Assembly: GCA_038232215.1 (NCBI GenBank)
Contig: JBBSIG010000023.1
Location: forward strand, 1 to 18,107
DNA length: 18,107 nucleotides
Direction: 5' to 3'
Source: JBBSIG01 sp038232215
Lineage (GTDB): Bacteria; Actinomycetota; Thermoleophilia; Gaiellales; Gaiellaceae
Shown here: piece after piece, positions 1 through 7,245 of the stretch
Numbering within the stretch: position 1 is the first letter of the stretch
Layout of the letters: the number at the start of each line of letters is the position of its first letter
Made by a program: the position numbers and the translations under genes
Notes under the pieces: model-generated
Seen by the model: only the letters and a program-made list of their open reading frames with translations
The model's database searches: none
What the model was told of the DNA's origin: nothing

Positions 1-17
1 CGGGCTCGTGAAGCCCG
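1..17. other. short perfect hairpin at window edge
   Basis: CGGGCT and AGCCCG form a perfect 6-bp stem around a 5-nt loop. It lies downstream of the minus-strand cupredoxin pseudogene and could help end its transcript. No T-tract is visible and the sequence beyond the edge is missing, so the role is a guess. Confidence 0.25.
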
Positions 18-30
18 CCCACCGCGAGCG

Positions 31-49
31 CTGAGCTCCTGAGGCTCAG
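31..49 (-). terminator. possible terminator hairpin at 3' end of cupredoxin pseudogene
   Basis: CTGAGC (31-36) and GCTCAG (44-49) are perfect inverted repeats around a 7-nt loop. The inner arm covers the stop codon (46-48) of the minus-strand cupredoxin-like gene. There is no T-tract, so it is only a weak terminator candidate. Confidence 0.25.
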
Positions 50-585
50 ACGACTGTGAAGCTTCCGCGCATGCTCGCGAGATGCGGGTCGCTCCGGAAG
101 CGGTAGACGCCCTTCCGGAGCGTCACCATCCAGACGACGATGCCCGTCCCTGCGACGTCCGTCCTCCTGTTCACGCCCGGCCCGACGAGATGGAAGTTGT
201 GGATGCGGGCGCGGTCTCGGACCGTGATCGTGTAGGCGCCGGGCTTCAGGTTCCTCGCAGCGCCGGTAGCCGTGCGCAGCGAGATCCTGTACCCGGGGCC
301 AACCGTCCCGCGCCGACGAGCTCGACCTCGGTGGTCACGTCCACGCCGGGCCCCCTCAGGTGGAAGTCGTGCATCGCTGACGCGTCGTGGATGACGAGCG
401 TGAACGTGCCGGCAGCGACGTGCGAGACGCGTGCTCTGCCGGCGTCAGCCAGGGAGATGACGAACGCGTCCTCCGTACCCACGGTGCCGGTCAGGACCGG
501 GTCGGCCAGCCCAACTCGAGCCCGGGCCGAGCAGGACGAGCCCCGCGAGGAGGGCAAGGAGGCCGAGCTGAGGACGGCGAGGCAC
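46..585 (-). pseudogene. frameshifted two-domain cupredoxin-like secreted protein
   Basis: No single frame is open, but three segments read as one protein. From GTG at 585, preceded by AAAGGAG (597-591), the sequence encodes a signal peptide with hydrophobic core GLLALLAGLVLLG ending SSWA. The next segment continues in another frame with a plastocyanin-like half domain (TGTVG, then GTFTLVIHD and HDFHLRGPGV). Near 300 the frame returns to the first one and a second, full-length domain follows (TVGPGYRISL, then IHNFHLVGPGV and SDPHLASMRGSFTV), stopping at TGA 48-46. So two indels that restore the frame flank the first domain, which also lacks its C-terminal half. The usual copper-ligand Cys before DPH is Ser in domain 2. 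The family is secreted and binds copper in its intact form. It lies just downstream of pheT on the same strand. Sequencing error at the indels cannot be excluded, but the missing half domain argues for real decay. Confidence 0.72.
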
Positions 586-590
586 GAGAG

Positions 591-597
591 CTCCTTT
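591..597 (-). promoter_or_regulatory. Shine-Dalgarno of cupredoxin-like gene
   Basis: Read on the minus strand this is AAAGGAG, with 5 nt before the GTG at 585. It fixes the start of the signal peptide, which lies in a different frame from the main domain-1 reading frame. Confidence 0.6.
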
Positions 598-642
598 CGT
601 CGCGATAGCCGGCCCTACGGCCGCACGCCGCGACCGGATTTC

Positions 643-2934
643 TCAGGCCCGCAGCGTGCCGCCGAGCCGCTCGCGCACCGCCTCGACGATCCGCTCGCGC
701 AGCCGGTCGCCGTCCTCGTCGGTGAGCGTGCGCTCGGACGACTGGAACGCCACGGCCAACGCGATCGACTTCTTGCCCGGCCCCACCTGCTCGCCGCGGT
801 AGACGTCGAAGATCCTCGCCTCCCGCAGCTCGGCCCCCCCGGCCTCGCGCACGACCTCGGCGAGCTCTCCCGCAGGGACGTTCTCGGAGACGACGAAGGC
901 GAGATCCTGGCGCAGTGCCGGAAAGCTGATCACGTCCCGGTACACGAGCCGCTCGGGCACCCGCGCGAGGAGCGAGGGGAGATCGAGCTCGAAGACCCCC
1001 CACTCCCCGGGCAGGCGCGCCGGGTGCAGCCGACCGAGCCACCCCTCTCCCGTGCGCGCGGCCTGTCCGGGGTGAAGAGAGGCCTCCGCCCCACGCTCGA
1101 ACCGCGGCTCCTCCTTCAGCGCCGCATAGAGCGCCTCGACGATTCCCTTCACGCGGGCGAAGCCGCCGGAGACGATCCCGGCCACGTGCCAGCGCTCCTC
1201 GGGCCGTGGCGAGGCCGGCGGCAGGTAGACGCGCGCAAGCTCGAAGAGCCCGATCGACTCGTTGCCGGCGTCGACGTTCCGCTCCGCGGCCGCGACGAGC
1301 CCGCCGAGCAGCGTCGTCCGCAGGACGGCCTGCTCGGCGGTGAGCGGCGTCGGAAGCCGGAGCGCGCCCGGGTGGGGATCGTCCGCGACGAGGGCGGGCG
1401 TAAAGGCCTCGGAGAGACCGCAGCCGACGAGGACGTCCTCGACGACGCGCCGGAGCTTCTGCTCGCGCGTCAGCCGCCCGGTCATCGCCCGCCGCAGCGG
1501 GAGCGTGAACGGCACGTCGTCGAGCCGAAAGCGCGCGATCTCCTCGACGAGATCGGCCTCGCGCGTGACGTCGCGCGCGCGCCAGGTGGGCACGGTGACG
1601 CTCCAGTCCCGGCTCACCTCGAACCCCAGTCGCTCCAGCCTCGTCCGCTGCTCCTCGGGGGCGACCTCGAGGCCGATCAGCGCGTCGACGCGCTCCGGCC
1701 TCAGTCGCACCACCGGACGCGCCGGCAGCTCGCCTCTGACGTCGCTCTCGCCCGTCCACCGCGCCCCGGCGAGCTCGACGATCAGCTCCGTGGCCAACCT
1801 GGCGGCCTGCTCGGCCAGGTACGGGTCGACCCCCTTCTCCCAGCGGTTGGAGCCCGCGGTGCGGAGGGGCAGCCGCTCCGACGACTTGAGAATCGTCACG
1901 GGCTCGAAGTTGGCGGCCTCGAGCAGGACCTCGGTCGTCGTCTCGGTGACCTCGGTCTCCTCGCCGCCCATGATCCCGGCGATCGCCACGGCCCGCTCGT
2001 CGTCGGCGATCACGAGATCGCGCACGTTCAGGCGCCTGAGGCTCCCGTCGAGCGTGCGCAGCTCCTCACCCTCGCGCGCTCTCCGCACGACGACTCGCCC
2101 ACCGGCGAGACGCGTGAGGTCGAAGGCGTGCAGCGGGTTGCCGAGCGCGTGCATGACGTAGTTCGTCACGTCGACGACGTTCGAGATGGGGCGCATGCCG
2201 GCCGCGAGGAGCCGCGCCTTTAGCCAGGGAGGCGACGGCGCGACCGTGACGTCTCGCAGGAGGCGGCCGACGTAGCGCGGGCAGCCGATCGGGTCCTCGA
2301 CTCGGACCTCGACCGGCTCGTTCCCGACCTTCTCCGGGTCGCGTCCGGGTGGAGGCGCGAGCTCGAGGTCGTAGAGCGCCGCCACCTCGCGCGCGAAGCC
2401 GTAGACGGAGAGCAGGTCGGGCCGGTTCGGCGTCGTCTCGAGGTCGAGCACGTCGTCGGCGAGCGGCAGGACGTCGGCGAGCGGCGTCCCCGGCTCGGGC
2501 CCGGCGTCGAGGACGAGGATGCCGCTGTGGTCGACCCCCAGCTCGAGCTCCCGCTCGGAGAGGATCATCCCCTCCGAGACCGCGCCGCGGAGCTTCGCCG
2601 CCTGCAGCTTCTGCCCGTCCGGGAGCACCGCTCCCGGCAGGGCCACGGCCACGGTGGCACCGCCTCCGAAGTTCCAGGCGCCGCAGACGATCTGCCGCGG
2701 CTCGCCCTCCCCCACGTCCACGCGGCAGAGCTGCAGGCGATCGGCGTTCGGGTGCTTGCCCGCCTCGAGCACGCGGCCCACGCGGTAGAGGCCGAGGTTG
2801 CCGTCCTCGTCGGCGACACCGCGGTGGAGGATCCGCTCGACGCCCGCCACGCTGACGCTCACGCGCTCGGCGAGGTGGGCGAGCGGCGCCTCCACCGCGA
2901 CGTAGTCGCGGAGCCAGGAGAGAGGGACCCTCAC
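643..2934 (-). CDS. pheT: phenylalanine-tRNA ligase beta subunit
   Basis: Encodes 763 residues and charges tRNA-Phe as part of the alpha2-beta2 cytoplasmic enzyme; the beta chain carries tRNA-recognition and editing modules. The start is GTG at 2934, giving RVPLSWLRDYV, the usual N-terminus of this family. A tRNA-binding OB-fold is seen near residues 40-150 (VGRVLEAGKHPNADRLQLC). The B3/B4 editing region (VVDVTNYVMHALGNPLHAFD), B5 region and catalytic-like core (FEPVTILKSSERL, TAGSNRWEKGVDP) follow. The last 95 residues form the FDX-ACB anticodon-binding domain (FPALRQDLAFVV). Length is slightly below the roughly 800 residues typical of the family. It starts 1 nt after the pheS stop, so the two are certainly cotranscribed and probably translationally coupled. 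Confidence 0.97.
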   Translation of the reverse strand: MRVPLSWLRDYVAVEAPLAHLAERVSVSVAGVERILHRGVADEDGNLGLYRVGRVLEAGKHPNADRLQLCRVDVGEGEPRQIVCGAWNFGGGATVAVALPGAVLPDGQKLQAAKLRGAVSEGMILSERELELGVDHSGILVLDAGPEPGTPLADVLPLADDVLDLETTPNRPDLLSVYGFAREVAALYDLELAPPPGRDPEKVGNEPVEVRVEDPIGCPRYVGRLLRDVTVAPSPPWLKARLLAAGMRPISNVVDVTNYVMHALGNPLHAFDLTRLAGGRVVVRRAREGEELRTLDGSLRRLNVRDLVIADDERAVAIAGIMGGEETEVTETTTEVLLEAANFEPVTILKSSERLPLRTAGSNRWEKGVDPYLAEQAARLATELIVELAGARWTGESDVRGELPARPVVRLRPERVDALIGLEVAPEEQRTRLERLGFEVSRDWSVTVPTWRARDVTREADLVEEIARFRLDDVPFTLPLRRAMTGRLTREQKLRRVVEDVLVGCGLSEAFTPALVADDPHPGALRLPTPLTAEQAVLRTTLLGGLVAAAERNVDAGNESIGLFELARVYLPPASPRPEERWHVAGIVSGGFARVKGIVEALYAALKEEPRFERGAEASLHPGQAARTGEGWLGRLHPARLPGEWGVFELDLPSLLARVPERLVYRDVISFPALRQDLAFVVSENVPAGELAEVVREAGGAELREARIFDVYRGEQVGPGKKSIALAVAFQSSERTLTDEDGDRLRERIVEAVRERLGGTLRA

Positions 2935-2935
2935 G

Positions 2936-3931
2936 TCAGAACTGCCTCAGGAAGCGGAGATCCGGCTCCCAGAAGAGCCTGAGGTCGGGGACTCCGTGCC
3001 GAAGCAGCGCGATCCGCTCCAGGCCGAGGCCGAACGCGAAGCCCGATACCCGCTCTGGGTCGTAGCCGACGTTGCCGAGCACGTTAGGGTCGATGACGCC
3101 CGAGCCGCCCATCTCGATCCAGCCCGTGTGCTTGCAGACGCCGCAGCCCGACCCCTCGCACAGGAAGCAGGAGATGGAGAGTCCGACCGACGGCTCGGTG
3201 AAGGGGAAGAAGTCGGTCGTGAAGCGCGCCTCGCGATTCTCTCCGAAGAGCGCGCGCGCGAGGTAGAGGAGCGTGCCCTTGAGGTCGGCGAGGGTGATGC
3301 CTGCGTCGACCGCGAGCCCCTCGACCTGGTGGAAGAGCGGCGAATGCGTCGCGTCGGGCGTGTCGCGGCGGTAGGTGCGGCCGAGCGAGACGACGTAGAC
3401 AGGCGGCTCCTGCGCCTCCATGACCCTGATCTGGGACGGCGAGGTCTCCGTGCGCAGCACGACGTCCCAGTTCAGGTAGAGCGTGTGCAGCGGCGAGCGC
3501 GTGATGTGCTCGGGGGCCATGTTGAGCGCGTCGAAGAGGTGCCAGGAGTCCTCGACCTCGTCGCCGTCCACGACCGCGTAGCCGAGTCCGAGGAAGACGT
3601 CCTCGACCTCGCGCCTGATCTGCGTGATCGGGTGCAGGCTGCCGCGGGGATGCGGCTCACCCGGGAGCGTCACGTCGATCGCGTCTGCCGCGAGCGCGCG
3701 CTCGAGGTCTGCCTGCTCCAGCTGCCTCCGGCGCGCCTCGACGCCCTCCTCGAGGCGCGCGCGCGCGGCGTTCAGCGCCATCCCCTGCTCGCGCCCGCGC
3801 ACCTCACGGAGAGCCTGCTTGAGGGCGCTCTTCCGGCCGAGGTAGCGGACCCGCGCCGCGTCCAGCTCGAGCGGGCCTTGGGCGCCCGCGATCGCGCTCG
3901 CAGCCTCGTTCTCGAGCGCCTGGAGATCCAC
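2936..3931 (-). CDS. pheS: phenylalanine-tRNA ligase alpha subunit
   Basis: Encodes 331 residues, the catalytic alpha chain of phenylalanyl-tRNA synthetase (class II). The N-terminal coiled-coil arm is rich in charged residues (RKSALKQALREVRGREQG). The core has GDEVEDSWHLFDALNM, motif 2 (TYRRDTPDATHSPLFHQVEG), the Cys cluster CEGSGCGVCKHTGWIEMGG and motif 3 (GFAFGLGLERIALLRHG). The frame stays open far upstream to 4675, but that part overlaps a divergent gene and has no family similarity. GTG at 3931 is the only plausible start and gives a normal length. No Shine-Dalgarno precedes it; instead a -10-like TACAGT ends 6 nt before it, suggesting a leaderless mRNA. pheT follows after 1 nt. Confidence 0.96.
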   Translation of the reverse strand: MDLQALENEAASAIAGAQGPLELDAARVRYLGRKSALKQALREVRGREQGMALNAARARLEEGVEARRRQLEQADLERALAADAIDVTLPGEPHPRGSLHPITQIRREVEDVFLGLGYAVVDGDEVEDSWHLFDALNMAPEHITRSPLHTLYLNWDVVLRTETSPSQIRVMEAQEPPVYVVSLGRTYRRDTPDATHSPLFHQVEGLAVDAGITLADLKGTLLYLARALFGENREARFTTDFFPFTEPSVGLSISCFLCEGSGCGVCKHTGWIEMGGSGVIDPNVLGNVGYDPERVSGFAFGLGLERIALLRHGVPDLRLFWEPDLRFLRQF

Positions 3932-3937
3932 CGCTCG

Positions 3938-3943
3938 ACTGTA
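3938..3943 (-). promoter_or_regulatory. -10 element of pheS (leaderless)
   Basis: Minus-strand TACAGT fits the TANNNT -10 pattern. It is separated by 6 nt from the pheS GTG at 3931, so transcription would begin at or next to the start codon. No convincing -35 is visible. Confidence 0.45.
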
Positions 3944-3947
3944 CCAT
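3942..3947 (+). promoter_or_regulatory. -10 element of divergent methyltransferase gene
   Basis: Plus-strand TACCAT fits TANNNT and ends 8 nt before the proposed TTG start at 3956. It overlaps the pheS -10 by 2 bp on the opposite strand. No good -35 is seen. Confidence 0.35.
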
Positions 3948-3955
3948 CGCCCCTC

Positions 3956-4669
3956 TTGGAGGCTTACGATGCGATCGCGCGGCTGTACGACCCGTGGAGC
4001 TGCAGCGTCACGGAGGACGTCTCCTTCTACGTCGAGGAGGCGCGACGATCCGGCGGGCCCGTCGTCGAGCTCGGGGTGGGCACGGGCCGAATCGCCGTTC
4101 CGGTGGCCGCGACCGGAATCCGTGTGATCGGCGTCGACTCGTCGCGCGGGATGCTCGAGGTCTGCGGCGAGCGAGCGCTGCTCGCCGGCGTCGCCGAGCT
4201 CCTCGAGCTGCGCCGGGGCGACCTTCTGGAGCCGCCGGTGGCCGAGCGGGTGCCGCTCGTCACGTGTCCGTTTCGCGCCTACCTGCACCTGCGCTCGGAC
4301 GACCAGCGCCACCAGGCGCTCACCGCCGCGCGCCGGCTGCTCCTTCCCGGCGGCCGGCTCGTCTTCGACGTCTTCGCGCCGGGCGCGGACGACGTCGCGC
4401 AGACCCACGACCGCTGGATCGAGCGGGAGCCCGGTATCTACGAGCGCGCGGTCTGGGACACCGAGGCACGCACGCTCGTCCTCTCCGTGCGCGGCGACTC
4501 GGGCCAGGCGACGATGTCGCTCGCGTGGGTCTCGCCCGAGGAGTGGCGACGCCTGCTCGTCGAGGCGGGCTTCGAGGTCGAGGCGTGCTACGGCTGGTTC
4601 GACCGCCGCCCGTACGCGGGGGGCGAGGACACCGTCTGGATCGCCCGCAACCCAAAAGTCACACACTAA
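3956..4669 (+). CDS. class I SAM-dependent methyltransferase
   Basis: Encodes 237 residues. Motif I is clear at residues 36-45 (VVELGVGTGR), followed by the acidic residue ending beta-2 that binds the SAM ribose (VIGVDSS, D61) and a post-motif III strand (GGRLVFDVFAP, about 131-141). This places it in the Rossmann-fold methyltransferases of the Methyltransf_11/25 type. The C-terminus (GWFDRRPYAGGEDTVWIARN) resembles small-molecule methyltransferases; the substrate cannot be told. The frame is open from 2996, but that part is antisense to pheS/pheT. TTG at 3956 is chosen because LEAYDAIARLYDPW is the usual N-terminal start of such proteins and the next upstream codons lie in the pheS promoter. 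There is no Shine-Dalgarno. The gap to divergent pheS is only 24 nt. Confidence 0.82.
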   Translation: MEAYDAIARLYDPWSCSVTEDVSFYVEEARRSGGPVVELGVGTGRIAVPVAATGIRVIGVDSSRGMLEVCGERALLAGVAELLELRRGDLLEPPVAERVPLVTCPFRAYLHLRSDDQRHQALTAARRLLLPGGRLVFDVFAPGADDVAQTHDRWIEREPGIYERAVWDTEARTLVLSVRGDSGQATMSLAWVSPEEWRRLLVEAGFEVEACYGWFDRRPYAGGEDTVWIARNPKVTH

Positions 4670-4693
4670 GCACACCCGCCTCTTGACACGTCA

Positions 4694-4708
4694 CGGTGCC
4701 TGGCACCG
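4694..4708. repeat. 15-nt perfect palindrome (7-1-7)
   Basis: CGGTGCCTGGCACCG is a perfect inverted repeat around a single central T. It lies in the 120-nt gap between the methyltransferase and lemA. A second 7-1-7 palindrome of similar build lies at 11433-11447. The form is like short dispersed intergenic repeats, but it could also be an operator or a terminator stem for the methyltransferase gene. Confidence 0.5.
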
Positions 4709-4777
4709 AACGACTCGCGGACGATCTGTCCACAGCGGGAGCATCGGACGGGGCGCCGCCGGAGACGCGAAACGGTT

Positions 4778-4783
4778 TAAGGT
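4778..4783 (+). promoter_or_regulatory. -10 element of lemA (leaderless)
   Basis: TAAGGT fits TANNNT and is followed by exactly 6 nt and then the lemA GTG at 4790, the same geometry as at pheS. No Shine-Dalgarno precedes the start. Confidence 0.42.
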
Positions 4784-4789
4784 CGCGTC

Positions 4790-5341
4790 GTGCTCTGGCA
4801 GATCGTCGTCGTCGCGCTCGTCCTGCTGCTCGGGCTCGCGCTGATCGCGCTCTACAACCGGCTCGTCCGGCTCCGCAACCGCACGGAGAACGCGTGGTCG
4901 CAGGTCGACGTGCAGCTGCGACGGCGGTACGACCTGATCCCGAACCTGCTCGAGACGGTCCGGGGCTACGCGGCTCACGAGCGCGAGACCTTCGAGGAGG
5001 TGACGCGCGCGCGAACGGCGGCGCAGCAGGCGCAGACCGTCGAGCAGCAGGCGCAGGCGGAGAACGTCCTCACCGCCGCGATCGGCCGCCTCTTCGCCGT
5101 CGCGGAGGCCTATCCCGAGCTGCGCGCGACGGAGAACTTCCAGCAGCTCCAGGGCCAGCTCACCGACATCGAGGAGAAGATCGCGGTCTCCCGACAGATC
5201 TACAACGACACCGTTCTGAGCTACGACAACGCGATCCAGACGGTGCCCTCGAACCTCTTCGCCGGCCTGCTCGGCTTCAGGCGCAGGCCGTTCTTCGAGA
5301 TCGAGGAGGCAGCCCGGGAGGCGCCACGCGTGCAGTTCTGA
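4790..5341 (+). CDS. lemA: LemA family membrane protein
   Basis: Encodes 183 residues. One N-terminal membrane helix (about residues 3-22) is followed by the family signature NRLVRLRNRTENAWSQVDVQ and RRYDLIPNLLETVRGYAAHE. Long alpha-helical segments rich in Gln and Glu come next, then SRQIYNDTVLSYDNAIQTVPSN and a C-terminal LLGFRRRPFFE. This is full length for LemA (about 180-190 residues). LemA proteins are small membrane-anchored helical proteins of unclear function, often paired with DUF2207/TPM-type Gly-tailed membrane proteins, exactly as here. The GTG start is chosen because it opens the membrane helix and sits 6 nt after a -10-like TAAGGT. The stop codon overlaps the proposed start of the next gene (CTGA). 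Confidence 0.95.
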   Translation: MLWQIVVVALVLLLGLALIALYNRLVRLRNRTENAWSQVDVQLRRRYDLIPNLLETVRGYAAHERETFEEVTRARTAAQQAQTVEQQAQAENVLTAAIGRLFAVAEAYPELRATENFQQLQGQLTDIEEKIAVSRQIYNDTVLSYDNAIQTVPSNLFAGLLGFRRRPFFEIEEAAREAPRVQF

Positions 5342-7227
5342 CGCGCGCTCGGCGAGCCGCGCTTCCACTTGCGCTCGCCGTCTTGACACTCACCCCCGCC
5401 GCGAGCGCGAAGTCGTTCACCCTGCCGGCGGCCGACGTGACCGTACGCATCGAGCGAAGCGGCGCGCTGGACGTCCGCGAGCGGATCACCTTCTCCTTCA
5501 GCGGCCCGTTCAGCGGCGCCTTCCGCGAGGTGCCGCTGCGGCCCGGCGAGACGATCACGGACGTGTCGGTCTCCGAAGGGCGCTTGGACTACCGCCCCGG
5601 CGCCTCCGCAGAGCTCGGAAGCGCGGGCAGCGCCGGCACCTTCGGCACGGCCCGCACGGGCAAGGGCCTCCGCATCGTCTGGCACTACACCGCGGCAGAC
5701 GAGGCCCGCACGTGGACGATCGGCTACCGGATCGCCGGCCTCGCCGTCGCGTACGACGACGTGGTGGACGTCAACTTCCAGGTGTGGGGCGACGAGTGGA
5801 AGACGTCTCTCGGTCGCCTGACCGCCTCGACGATCCTGCCCGGGTCGGCAGCTGGCCCGTCGTACCGCGTCTTCGGCGCACCCGTCTGGGTGCGCGGCGA
5901 CGTGACGCGTCGGCCGCGGATCGCCTCGCTGCGCGCCGTCGACGTGCCGGCCGGGCAGTTCGTCGAGCTTCGCACGGTGTTCCCGCGCGCGCTGCTCGGC
6001 TCGACCGCGGACGGGACCGTCCGGCGCGGCGCCGGCCTGCCCGCCATCCTCGACGAGCAGCGGAGCCGCGCCGGCGGATACGAGCGCGACCGGAGCCGCA
6101 TCCGCGACTCGCTCCATCACCTCGGCCGCACGCTCGGCCTGCTGCTCCTGCTCGCGCTCGGGCCGGCACTCCTCGTGCTAGCGCTCACGTACTGGCTCTA
6201 CGGGCGCGAGCGCCCGACGCCGGGCTACGACCGCGAGTACGAGCAGGAACCGCCCTCCGACCTCAAGCCTGCGCTCGTGCCCCCGCTGCTGCGACAGAGA
6301 CCGGCGGTCGGCTCGCTCGAGTTCACCGCGACCCTGTTCGACCTGATCCGCCGCGGACGCTACCGGGCGAGCGCGGTGACGACCGAGCTCCCGCGCCTCG
6401 CGGGCCTGCTGCACCACGATGTCGCCGATCTCGAGCTCACGCGGGGCGACGACGTCGGGCTCGCCTCGTTCGAGCGGCCCGTGGCCCAGGTGATCGACTC
6501 GGTCATCGGCGACGGCTCCGAGCGCCTGACCGGCTTTCGCGACGAGATCGGCAAGCACCGGACGACGAACAGCAAGCGCTTCTCTGCCTTCCGGACGGCG
6601 GCGGCAGAGGCGATCCACACACGTGGCTGGTTCGTCGAGCGAGGACTCCGCCTCCTGCTCCCGGCCCTCGTCGCCTTCGCGCTGACGGGGGCGCTGCTCC
6701 TCTGGCTCGGTATCCACGACTTCCGGACACTCGCGCCTCGCTGGCGCGACGTGGTCGAGATCGCGCTCGGCGCCTGCGCGCTCTCGAACGCCGCGCTCGT
6801 CGGCCTCTCGCTCCCGTTCGCGCGCCTCTGGCGCCGGCGCTCGCCCGAGGCGGAGGCCGAGGCCGAGCGCTGGGAGGCCTTCAGGCGCTACCTGACCGAC
6901 TTTCCCCGGCTCGGCGAAGCTCCGCCCGCATCGCTCGAGCTCTGGGAGCGCTACCTCGTCTACGCGATCGCGTTCGGCATCGCGGACCGCGTGCTGCAAG
7001 CCGCGCAGCTCGTGATGCCGCAGGAGCTCCAGCGGCAGAGCTCGCTCTACTGGATCAGCCCGAGCAACGATCTCGGCTCTGGCCCGAGCGCACTCGCGAT
7101 CGGCGCTCTCAGCGCTGGCTTCGGCTCGGCCCTCGCGCCGCCGTCGAGCGGCTCGGGGGGATTCGGCGGCGGCTTCTCGGGTGGCGGCGGGGGCGGCGGC
7201 GGGGGCGGGGGCGGGGGCGCCTGGTGA
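5338..7227 (+). CDS. DUF2207 family membrane protein with Gly-rich tail, probable CTG start
   Basis: Encodes about 629 residues. A signal peptide comes first (RARRAALPLALAVLTL, cleavage after ASA), then an extracytoplasmic DUF2207 domain (VTVRIERSGALDVRERITFSF, FREVPLRPGE, VDVNFQVWGDEW). A membrane helix lies near residues 266-288 (LLLLLALGPALLVLAL), a cytoplasmic region with SLEFTATLFDLIRRGRY follows, and two more helices sit near 439-460 and 471-494. The tail is almost pure glycine and ends in AW, typical of the family. No ATG, GTG or TTG exists in frame near the signal peptide start; the TTG at 5383 would destroy it. CTG at 5338 overlaps the lemA stop as CTGA and gives a perfect signal peptide, so CTG initiation is proposed. 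A one-base error near the lemA stop is the alternative. Function of the LemA/DUF2207 pair is unknown. Confidence 0.88.
   Translation: MTRARRAALPLALAVLTLTPAASAKSFTLPAADVTVRIERSGALDVRERITFSFSGPFSGAFREVPLRPGETITDVSVSEGRLDYRPGASAELGSAGSAGTFGTARTGKGLRIVWHYTAADEARTWTIGYRIAGLAVAYDDVVDVNFQVWGDEWKTSLGRLTASTILPGSAAGPSYRVFGAPVWVRGDVTRRPRIASLRAVDVPAGQFVELRTVFPRALLGSTADGTVRRGAGLPAILDEQRSRAGGYERDRSRIRDSLHHLGRTLGLLLLLALGPALLVLALTYWLYGRERPTPGYDREYEQEPPSDLKPALVPPLLRQRPAVGSLEFTATLFDLIRRGRYRASAVTTELPRLAGLLHHDVADLELTRGDDVGLASFERPVAQVIDSVIGDGSERLTGFRDEIGKHRTTNSKRFSAFRTAAAEAIHTRGWFVERGLRLLLPALVAFALTGALLLWLGIHDFRTLAPRWRDVVEIALGACALSNAALVGLSLPFARLWRRRSPEAEAEAERWEAFRRYLTDFPRLGEAPPASLELWERYLVYAIAFGIADRVLQAAQLVMPQELQRQSSLYWISPSNDLGSGPSALAIGALSAGFGSALAPPSSGSGGFGGGFSGGGGGGGGGGGGGAW
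7180..7221 (+). repeat. G-rich simple repeat encoding the glycine tail
   Basis: Runs of GGCGGC and GGGGGC units, including three GGGGGC copies in a row near 7200-7217, encode the Gly-rich end of the DUF2207 protein. The four or more G-runs could form a G-quadruplex in the mRNA or coding strand, and the tract is prone to replication slippage. Confidence 0.7.
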
Positions 7228-7245
7228 CCGCCGGCGCGTCGCGCC

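Noticed and set aside
82..2223. 713-codon open frame on the plus strand
   Set aside because: It is antisense to pheT and the cupredoxin remnant; high GC keeps antisense frames open and the product has no recognisable domain.
2996..3955. Upstream extension of the methyltransferase frame
   Set aside because: It is antisense to pheS; only the part from 3956 shows methyltransferase motifs.
3932..4675. Upstream extension of pheS
   Set aside because: It is antisense to the methyltransferase gene and adds no family similarity; GTG 3931 gives a normal pheS length.
4683..4688. TTGACA as a -35 element
   Set aside because: No -10-like hexamer lies 16-19 nt downstream, and it is about 100 nt from the lemA start.
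4696..5337. Long N-terminal extension of the DUF2207 frame through lemA
   Set aside because: It overlaps lemA in another frame, is low-complexity Arg-rich sequence and would bury the signal peptide.
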